Assembly: GCA_005793645.1 (NCBI GenBank)
Contig: SXRG01000118.1
Coordinates: 1-5,153, forward strand
DNA length: 5,153 nucleotides
Source of the DNA: Burkholderiales bacterium
GTDB taxonomy: Bacteria > Pseudomonadota > Gammaproteobacteria > Burkholderiales > Thiobacillaceae
Direction of reading: 5' to 3'
The translations under genes and the position numbers were made by a program. The notes under the pieces were generated by a model that made no database searches, was not told the origin of the DNA, and saw nothing but the letters and a program-made list of their open reading frames with translations. Positions 1 through 5,153 of this stretch are shown piece after piece (positions within the stretch are counted from its first letter, which is position 1; each line of letters begins with the position of its first letter).

Positions 1-2299
1 ACGACTGGAGCTTGTCATCTGTCAGTTTCCTGAGCGGTTTGGCGATACTCAACTTGATGGGCCCCATCGGAGACATCCAGGTAACGGCAAGGCCTGTGGA
101 GGCGCGCAAGCTATCCAGATCATACGTATTGGCGTAGGCCGAACCGACATCAACAAAGGCCGAGAGTTTAAGCTGTCTGTCCTGACCTGATCCGGGGAAT
201 GGGAAGATGGCCTCGGCATTACCGATCAACTGTTTGTTACCGCCCAGAGAGACCACATTGCCACTACTGTCGGTGGCCTTTGGCCCCAGCGAACCATTTT
301 CAAAACCACGCACAGAACCGATCCCACCAACATAGAAATTACGCCAGAACGGCAGTTCACTACCACCAATCCCGCCGCCATAGCCAAGCTGGCCGTTCAA
401 CAACAAGGTAGAGTTCGTCCACGGTAGGGGTTTCAACCACTGGTACTGGTAATTCAGCTTATAGAATTTAAGATTGTCGCCCAAACCCGGGGCAACCTCA
501 CCATAGATGCGCTGCAACGAACCCTTTGTGGGGTGCATAACCGAATCGCGCGTATCTAAGGCCCAACCCAGATCAAAGCGCAGCCAGGTGGTATCGAGAG
601 CCTGCGTTGTACCACCATTACGGAGCGAAAAATCGCTGTAATAAGTAACGGTATTGGAGGTGTTGATTGTGAGTTTGCTGTTTTCCAGTGCCATGCCCAG
701 ACTAAGCTGGTTGGTTTCTGAAGTCGGGATGCCCAAGCGAAGGCCAAGACCAGCCGTGTCCATGGCGTAGGGCGCCACGGTCGTGGTGCTGCCTGCATTG
801 GTCAGGTCGGTTTTTTTCAGGTAGGCATCCCACCCCAGGCTCAGGCCGTCTGGAGTGAAATAGGGGTTGGTGTGGCTGAATACATAAGTGGTGTTGGTCT
901 TGCTGGTGTTGATTTGCGCCGAGGCGCGATTGCCAGTGCCGAACAGGTTATTCTGATTCAGGGAACCGGTTAACACCAGGCCATCGGAACTGGAAAACCC
1001 CGCGCCAACCATTACCGATCCGGTTGACTGCTCGGTTACATTGACATGGAGATCGACCTGATCTGCCGTGCCCGGAACCGGCGGGGTCTCGATGTTGACT
1101 TCTTTGAAGTAGCCCAGTCGTTCGATGCGCTCGCGGGAACGGGTAATCTTGCTGCCATCGTACCAAGCCCCTTCCATTTGGCGAATCTCGCGGCGAATGA
1201 CCTTGTCCTGGGTGCGGTTGTTGCCGGCCACATTGATGCGGTTGACATAGACCTTACGACCCGGATCAATCATGAAGGTAAATATAACTTGGCGTTTTTC
1301 ACGATCCAGTTCAGGAGCCGCGTTGACATTGGCGAAGGCATAGCCATCCTGAGCCAAGCGATCACCGATCTTCTTGATGGTTTCATTGAGATTTTCGCGC
1401 GAAAAACTATCCCCGGCCTTGAATGCGACCAGTTTTTGCAGTTCGGCCTCGGGCACGGGCATCTCGCCGGCGAAGCCAAATTTGGAAATGGTGAACTTCT
1501 CACCTTCCTTGATGTTGAGGGTGAGATAGATGTCCTGCTTGTCTGGTGTGATCGAGACCTGTGAAGATTCAATCACGAACTCCAGGTAGCCGCGGTTGAG
1601 ATACCAGGAGCGCAGGGTCTCGATATCGGCGGCCAATTTTTGCTTGGCATATTGATCATTCTTGGTGAACCAGGTCAGCCAGCCCGGCGTGCGCAACACA
1701 AACAGGTCAAGCAGGTCCTTTTCCTTGAAGGCCTTGGCGCCGACGATGTTGATGGAGCGGATCTTGGCGACATCGCCTTCGCTGACATCAAAGCTGATCG
1801 CCATGCGGTTGCGTTCCAGGGGCGAAGTGTTTGCCTTGACCTGGACGGCATAGAGGCCGCGGTTGTAATACTGGCGTTTCAGTTCCTGCTCAGCGCGATC
1901 CAGCAGGGATTTATCCAGGATACGACCTTCGGCCAGTCCCAACTCCTTGAAGGCACGGCGGATATCGTCCTTCTGGAATTCCTTCATACCCGTGAACTCA
2001 ACACTGGCGATGCCAGGGCGCTCTTCCAGTACGACCATCAGCAAGTCACCCTGACGCTCTAGGCGCACATCTTTGAAAAACCCAGTGGCATAAAGGGCCT
2101 TGATGGCGGCTGTAGCACGATCAGCGGTCAGTGTTTCGCCAACCTTGATCGGCAGATAGGAAAACACCGTGCCAGCCTCCGTGCGTTGGATGCCTTCGAC
2201 ACGGATGTCTTTGATCACGAAGTCATCGGTGGCCTGAGTCCCCTGTGCGACGCTGACGAGGAGTGCGGCTAGAATGCTTAAAGTATGGGGCGATTTCAT
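1..2299 (-). CDS. bamA: Outer-membrane protein assembly factor BamA (Omp85), 3' end cut by window edge
   Basis: BamA is the central subunit of the BAM complex, which folds and inserts beta-barrel proteins into the outer membrane. I translated the frame by hand: 766 codons are open from the ATG at 2299 to the left edge, with no stop or frameshift. Residues 1-23 form a signal peptide with a likely cut after TQA. Five POTRA domains follow at about 27-94, 95-175, 177-265, 268-346 and 349-424. Typical POTRA marks are GFFKDV (73-78), YNRGLY (145-150), LNRGYLEF (234-241) and GYFKEV (396-401). The rest is the 16-strand barrel, with the lid-loop motif VRGF at 663-666 and the conserved PMGPIKLSIAKP near the end (744-755). 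Relatives end about ten residues later in an FQF-type beta-signal, which lies outside. The start overlaps the rseP stop by ATGA and lacks a clear Shine-Dalgarno sequence. The barrel-coding half looks less GC-rich in places than rseP and dxr, probably from its Asn, Thr and Tyr content. Confidence 0.98.
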   Translation of the reverse strand, partial: MKSPHTLSILAALLVSVAQGTQATDDFVIKDIRVEGIQRTEAGTVFSYLPIKVGETLTADRATAAIKALYATGFFKDVRLERQGDLLMVVLEERPGIASVEFTGMKEFQKDDIRRAFKELGLAEGRILDKSLLDRAEQELKRQYYNRGLYAVQVKANTSPLERNRMAISFDVSEGDVAKIRSINIVGAKAFKEKDLLDLFVLRTPGWLTWFTKNDQYAKQKLAADIETLRSWYLNRGYLEFVIESSQVSITPDKQDIYLTLNIKEGEKFTISKFGFAGEMPVPEAELQKLVAFKAGDSFSRENLNETIKKIGDRLAQDGYAFANVNAAPELDREKRQVIFTFMIDPGRKVYVNRINVAGNNRTQDKVIRREIRQMEGAWYDGSKITRSRERIERLGYFKEVNIETPPVPGTADQVDLHVNVTEQSTGSVMVGAGFSSSDGLVLTGSLNQNNLFGTGNRASAQINTSKTNTTYVFSHTNPYFTPDGLSLGWDAYLKKTDLTNAGSTTTVAPYAMDTAGLGLRLGIPTSETNQLSLGMALENSKLTINTSNTVTYYSDFSLRNGGTTQALDTTWLRFDLGWALDTRDSVMHPTKGSLQRIYGEVAPGLGDNLKFYKLNYQYQWLKPLPWTNSTLLLNGQLGYGGGIGGSELPFWRNFYVGGIGSVRGFENGSLGPKATDSSGNVVSLGGNKQLIGNAEAIFPFPGSGQDRQLKLSAFVDVGSAYANTYDLDSLRASTGLAVTWMSPMGPIKLSIAKPLRKLTDDKLQS
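2296..2299 (-). other. rseP/bamA stop-start overlap (ATGA)
   Basis: The rseP stop TGA and the bamA start ATG share the four bases ATGA. The 15 bases upstream (the end of rseP, coding for RLFTT) are pyrimidine-rich and show no Shine-Dalgarno match. This suggests that BamA synthesis from this transcript is coupled to RseP synthesis. Confidence 0.9.
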
Positions 2300-3642
2300 G
2301 TCGTAAAGAGGCGCGCGAGATCGTTATAAAGGGCAAAAGTCATCAGGGTCAGCAAGAGGGCCATGCCAACTCGCTGCGCCAATTCCTGAATACGGTCCGG
2401 GACAGGCTTCCCGCCAATCCACTCGAGGAGATAATACAGTAAATGTCCGCCATCCAGCATCGGGATGGGCAACAGATTGAGGATGCCCAGACTGATACTG
2501 ATGAGCGCCAAGAATCCAACAAAGGCAATCCAGCCGGCATGGACCGATTGCCCGGCGTAATCAGCGATACTGACTGGACCGGACAAATTTTTCACCGAGA
2601 CCTCGCCGATCAGCATGCGGCCCATCATGCGCAGACTGAAAACCGACAGGTCCCAGGTGCGCTCGATGGCGTGGCCCAGTGCCTCCGCAGGGCCGTCACG
2701 ATGTACGACGCGCATCCGTTCCATGAGAACTGGATCAATTTGTGGTGCGGCACCGATACGCGCCAGACGCTGGCCATGTTCGCTGACGAACTGGGGCGTG
2801 ACGCGCAGCGTCAAGGGCTGTCCGGCACGCTCAATTATCAAGGTTAGATCATCCCCCGTCGTCTGGCGGATGCGTTGCACCAGGGCTTGCCAATCCAGAA
2901 TGGATGCATTGTCCACCGCCAGCACCCGATCTCCCGCTTGCAGACCGGCGATTGCGGCGGGACCCTCGGCGATGACGCTACCGATGATCGGAGGCAAGGG
3001 CGGGTGGCCGGGACTTAAACCCAGTGCACGCAAAGGCTCGCTGCCCTGTGTTGCCGTCTGCAGGGTCTCACTCGGAAACACGGCCTCGCGCAGATGGCCC
3101 TGCGCATCTTCAATCTCAAGGCGGGCATCGGTCTGACTGGAGACCAACAAACCTTCAGCCAGTGTCTGCCAATTATCGATGGATGTCCCATTGAGACTCA
3201 GGACCCAATCCCCTCCTTGAAGACCGGCGATGGCGGCTGGTGTCCCTGCAGGGACAGGGGCCAGGACAGGACGCAGGGTGCTGTAGCCATGGAGATTAAG
3301 GCCCCAGAGCAAGGCAATGGCGAGAATAAAGTTGGCGATGGGTCCGGCCGCAACAATAACGGCCCGCTTACCAAGCGACTGACGGTTGAACGCCTGGGCC
3401 TTTTCAGCCTCGGCCACGGTTGCCTCACGCTCATCCAGAAATCGGACATAACCACCCAAAGGAATCGCAGCCAAGGCCCATACGGTGCCATGACGGTCGG
3501 TGCGTTGCCACAACGCGCGGCCGAAACCAATTGAAAAATGCAGGACGCGTACGCCGGCCCAGCGTGCGGCGGCGTAATGTCCCAATTCATGGACAATGAC
3601 AAGAATGCCCAGCGTGGCTAGAAACGCGAAGAGCGTGGTCAT
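2296..3642 (-). CDS. rseP: RIP metalloprotease RseP, site-2 protease family with two PDZ domains (complete)
   Basis: RseP is an inner-membrane zinc metalloprotease. In E. coli and Pseudomonas (MucP) it makes the second cut in the anti-sigma-E factor RseA/MucA after DegS/AlgW, releasing the envelope-stress sigma factor, and it also clears remnant signal peptides. The 448-residue product matches the family (450 in E. coli). The first membrane helix carries the zinc motif HELGH at 18-22. The membrane-associated hairpin region includes FSIGFGR (36-42) and GGYVRFLDE (63-71). A second helix lies near 95-113. Two PDZ domains cover about 121-205 and 217-285. The third zinc ligand is D397 in NLLPIPMLDGGH (389-400), followed by a last helix near 424-440. 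All catalytic residues are intact. The ATG at 3642 places HExxH at the normal position. Both ends overlap neighbours by ATGA. The local anti-sigma substrate is not encoded here, so its role in a sigma-E pathway is inferred from the family. Confidence 0.98.
   Translation of the reverse strand: MTTLFAFLATLGILVIVHELGHYAAARWAGVRVLHFSIGFGRALWQRTDRHGTVWALAAIPLGGYVRFLDEREATVAEAEKAQAFNRQSLGKRAVIVAAGPIANFILAIALLWGLNLHGYSTLRPVLAPVPAGTPAAIAGLQGGDWVLSLNGTSIDNWQTLAEGLLVSSQTDARLEIEDAQGHLREAVFPSETLQTATQGSEPLRALGLSPGHPPLPPIIGSVIAEGPAAIAGLQAGDRVLAVDNASILDWQALVQRIRQTTGDDLTLIIERAGQPLTLRVTPQFVSEHGQRLARIGAAPQIDPVLMERMRVVHRDGPAEALGHAIERTWDLSVFSLRMMGRMLIGEVSVKNLSGPVSIADYAGQSVHAGWIAFVGFLALISISLGILNLLPIPMLDGGHLLYYLLEWIGGKPVPDRIQELAQRVGMALLLTLMTFALYNDLARLFTT
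2937..3240 (-). repeat. Imperfect direct repeat encoding the same segment of PDZ1 and PDZ2 in rseP
   Basis: The two copies lie at 3216-3240 and 2937-2961, 279 bp (exactly 93 codons) apart, and match at 22 of 25 bases, including an 11-base identical block. They encode AAIAGLQ at RseP residues 136-142 (PDZ1) and 229-235 (PDZ2). Similarity continues in the protein as GD-VL and W-Q-L, as expected for two PDZ domains of shared origin. Confidence 0.75.
3241..3256. repeat. 16-bp perfect palindrome inside rseP
   Basis: TGTCCCTGCAGGGACA reads identically on both strands and has no loop. It encodes part of the PVPAGTP stretch (residues 129-135) at the start of PDZ1. It could bind a dimeric protein or be a coincidence of coding; nothing around it supports a regulatory role. 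Confidence 0.5.
3639..3642 (-). other. dxr/rseP stop-start overlap (ATGA)
   Basis: The dxr stop TGA and the rseP start ATG share the four bases ATGA. The bases before the ATG encode the dxr C-terminus (IIATAS) and contain no purine-rich ribosome-binding sequence. Start of rseP translation by ribosomes finishing dxr is the simplest reading; this is inferred, not shown. Confidence 0.9.
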
Positions 3643-4817
3643 GAGGCTGTGGCGATTATTTCGGTGGCGACACGACGGGCATCTTGATCGGCAATAAACA
3701 GATCATCCAAGTTACCGGCATCGCGTGAGCCGATGGATTCCAGTGTAGCGCGCAAGGTGGCAGCAATGCCGGAGTAAGAGAGTCTATGATCGAGGAAGGC
3801 GGCGACGGCAACCTCATTGGCTGCATTAAGGATGGCAGTCGCCGCACCGCCTGCACGCAATGCATCGAAGGCTAAGCCCAGACAGGGGAAACGCGCCGGA
3901 TCGGGGTTTTCAAAGGTTAGCGTACCAATCTTGGCCAATTCCAGCCACGGCACGCCGCACTGGATACGCTCAGGATAGGCGAGCGCATGGGCGATGGGGG
4001 TGCGCATATCGGGGTTGGACAACTGAGCGATGACCGAGCCATCCTGATACTCAACCATGGAGTGGATAATGCTTTGCGGGTGGATGACCACCTCAATCTC
4101 GTCAGGTTTGGCGTTGAACAACCAGTGTGCCTCAATCACCTCCAAGCCCTTGTTCATCATAGTGGCCGAATCAACCGAGATCTTTTTTCCCATCACCCAG
4201 TTGGGATGGGCTATGGCCTCTTCGGGTGTCACGGTAGCGAGGGTTTCCACAGTGCGGTTTCGAAACGGGCCGCCGGATGCAGTCAACAGGACGCGCCTGA
4301 CACCATGCACCTTGAGGTTGCCATCATAGGCATCCGGCATGCTTTGAAAAATCGCGTTGTGTTCCGAATCAATGGGCAACAATGTTGCGCAGCCCTCGCG
4401 CACTGCGTCCATGAAAAACTCGCCCGCCATGACCAGGGTTTCCTTATTGGCGAGCAAGATGCGTTTTCCAGCGCGGGCAGCAGCCAGTGCCGGGCGCAGG
4501 CCGGCGGCGCCGACGATAGCGGCCATCACGCTATCGACCTCAGGGGCAGCAGAGATGTGTTCCAGTGCCTCGACACCGTACAGCACCTCGATGTCGCATC
4601 CGGACAGTCGTTTTTGCAACTGACCGGCCTTGTCCGCTTCCAATACGACCGCGTAACGCGGCTGAAACTGGCGGCATTGCTCGGCCAGCTTGTCGATTTG
4701 CTGGGCACCAGAAAGCGCAAAGATGCGGAAGCGCTCGGGATAGCGCGCCACGACATCGAGTGTGTTAACGCCAATGGTACCAGTCGAGCCGAGGATGGTG
4801 AGGATTTGCGGGGTCAT
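3639..4817 (-). CDS. dxr: 1-deoxy-D-xylulose 5-phosphate reductoisomerase (complete)
   Basis: Dxr (IspC) is a cytosolic enzyme that rearranges and reduces DXP to 2-C-methyl-D-erythritol 4-phosphate with NADPH and a divalent metal. It is the committed step of the MEP isoprenoid pathway and the target of fosmidomycin. The 392-residue product is near the usual length (about 398 in E. coli). The N-terminal Rossmann motif GSTGTIG lies at 10-16 and LANKE at 122-126. Metal ligands are D150 and E152 in IDSEHNA, and E226 in MNKGLE. Substrate-binding residues include S181 in TASGGPFR, H204 in HPNW (with W207 on the flexible loop), S217, N222 and K223. All expected active-site residues are present, so the enzyme should be functional. 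The ATG at 4817 puts the NADPH motif at the usual distance. It lies 11 bp after the cdsA stop, with no clear Shine-Dalgarno sequence. The TGA stop overlaps the rseP start by 4 bp. Confidence 0.98.
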   Translation of the reverse strand: MTPQILTILGSTGTIGVNTLDVVARYPERFRIFALSGAQQIDKLAEQCRQFQPRYAVVLEADKAGQLQKRLSGCDIEVLYGVEALEHISAAPEVDSVMAAIVGAAGLRPALAAARAGKRILLANKETLVMAGEFFMDAVREGCATLLPIDSEHNAIFQSMPDAYDGNLKVHGVRRVLLTASGGPFRNRTVETLATVTPEEAIAHPNWVMGKKISVDSATMMNKGLEVIEAHWLFNAKPDEIEVVIHPQSIIHSMVEYQDGSVIAQLSNPDMRTPIAHALAYPERIQCGVPWLELAKIGTLTFENPDPARFPCLGLAFDALRAGGAATAILNAANEVAVAAFLDHRLSYSGIAATLRATLESIGSRDAGNLDDLFIADQDARRVATEIIATAS

Positions 4818-4828
4818 GGAACGAACGA

Positions 4829-5153
4829 TCAGCGGGCAAACCAGTGCCAGAGCAAGGCCGCCACGGGCAGGGTAGCGACCAGGCTATCGAGGCGGTCGAG
4901 CACACCACCATGGCCGGGCAAAATGGCTCCACTATCCTTGACCCCGGCCTGGCGTTTGATCCACGACTCGAACAAGTCGCCGACGATGGACAGAATCAGC
5001 AAAAGCCAGAAAAATCCTAGGCCGCGCGACAGACAGTTGATGCCGCATAGCGGCCACCAAGGATAGAGTGCCAAGCCATACAGGGTGACTGCCACTGCCG
5101 CGCCGATGGCCCCCTCGACTGTCTTTCCGGGACTGATGGAAGGGGCCAGTTTG
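4829..5153 (-). CDS. cdsA: Phosphatidate cytidylyltransferase (CDP-diglyceride synthase), C-terminal part, 5'-truncated by window edge
   Basis: This is an inner-membrane enzyme that makes CDP-diacylglycerol from phosphatidic acid and CTP, the branch point for bacterial phospholipids. Only the last 107 codons are in the window; the reading frame is open to the right edge (first full codon at 5152) and ends in TGA at 4831-4829. Family members are usually about 270 residues, so more than half lies outside. The visible part begins with SISPGKTVEG, matching the conserved CdsA SPKKTWEG region. It then carries the complete CTP-transferase signature: S63, K66-R67, K72-D73, then PGHGG (79-83) and D86-R87-x-D89 of the visible fragment. 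A further conserved acidic site is GD at 58-59. Hydrophobic stretches at about 15-35, 44-60 and 91-105 fit membrane helices. A GTG at 5095 could be read as a start, but the conserved SPGKT region lies upstream of it, so it is internal. The gene leads into dxr after 11 bp. Confidence 0.96.
   Translation of the reverse strand, partial: KLAPSISPGKTVEGAIGAAVAVTLYGLALYPWWPLCGINCLSRGLGFFWLLLILSIVGDLFESWIKRQAGVKDSGAILPGHGGVLDRLDSLVATLPVAALLWHWFAR

Noticed and set aside
811..817. Seven-A run on the coding strand of bamA as a possible frameshift or assembly error site
   Set aside because: The run reads AAA AAA ACC in frame (K495-K496-T497) and the BamA frame is correct on both sides. It is preceded by G, so it does not form a -1 slippery heptamer in the right phase.
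1046..1564. Plus-strand open frame of 172 codons opposite bamA
   Set aside because: It is codon-aligned with bamA on the other strand and lacks recognisable domains. The bamA frame is continuous through it and encodes POTRA3-5.
1640..2062. Plus-strand open frame of 140 codons opposite bamA
   Set aside because: Again codon-aligned antisense to bamA, within the POTRA1-3 coding region, with no domain of its own.
2300..2600. Sigma-E-type promoter for bamA inside the rseP 3' end
   Set aside because: Such promoters are known upstream of bamA in E. coli, but I found no convincing -35 GGAACTT-like and -10 TCTGA-like pair at proper spacing on the minus strand.
2443..3136. Overlapping plus-strand open frames opposite rseP
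   Set aside because: Both lie wholly within rseP, whose zinc and PDZ motifs are intact. The translations are low-complexity shadows with no family resemblance.
4818..4828. Possible regulatory element between cdsA and dxr
   Set aside because: The gap is only 11 bp, too short for a promoter or terminator, and contains no Shine-Dalgarno match or hairpin.
3987..5066. Long plus-strand open frame (359 codons) antisense to dxr and the cdsA end
   Set aside because: Over dxr its codons lie exactly opposite dxr codons, so it stays open simply because dxr avoids TTA, CTA and TCA there. Its translation resembles no family I know, while dxr has every catalytic motif.

Overview
The window is an ordinary, densely packed piece of a proteobacterial envelope-biogenesis operon, read entirely on the minus strand. 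In transcription order it holds the 3' end of cdsA (phosphatidate cytidylyltransferase), complete dxr (DXP reductoisomerase), complete rseP (site-2 intramembrane protease) and nearly complete bamA (outer-membrane beta-barrel assembly factor). The upstream edge cuts the start of cdsA. The downstream edge cuts bamA about ten codons before its expected end. I see no RNA gene, mobile element, CRISPR array, promoter or terminator.

The organism is a Gram-negative proteobacterium, most likely beta or gamma. BamA with five POTRA domains and a two-PDZ RseP require an outer membrane. The order cdsA-dxr-rseP-bamA is the one known from Pseudomonas and many Betaproteobacteria, whereas E. coli has dxr-uppS-cdsA-rseP-bamA. 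The POTRA3 stretch TPGWLTWFTKNDQY (BamA residues 204-217) looks more like betaproteobacterial BamA from memory, but I cannot assign a genus.

Layout from right to left: cdsA 3' part (5153-4829), an 11-bp gap, dxr (4817-3639), a 4-bp ATGA overlap, rseP (3642-2296), a second 4-bp ATGA overlap, and bamA (2299 to beyond position 1). The only non-coding DNA is the 11-bp gap. None of the three visible start codons has a clear Shine-Dalgarno sequence, which fits translational coupling along one polycistronic mRNA.

The genes share an envelope theme. CdsA makes CDP-diacylglycerol for phospholipids. Dxr commits carbon to the MEP isoprenoid pathway, which supplies undecaprenyl phosphate carriers and quinones. 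RseP performs the intramembrane cut that, in characterised relatives, releases the envelope-stress sigma factor. BamA folds outer-membrane proteins, whose misfolding triggers that response.

I found no undescribed system. The observations worth a second look are small: the SD-less coupled starts, a near-identical DNA repeat encoding the start of both PDZ domains of RseP, a dnaX-type slippery heptamer in frame in dxr, and two perfect palindromes inside coding sequence.
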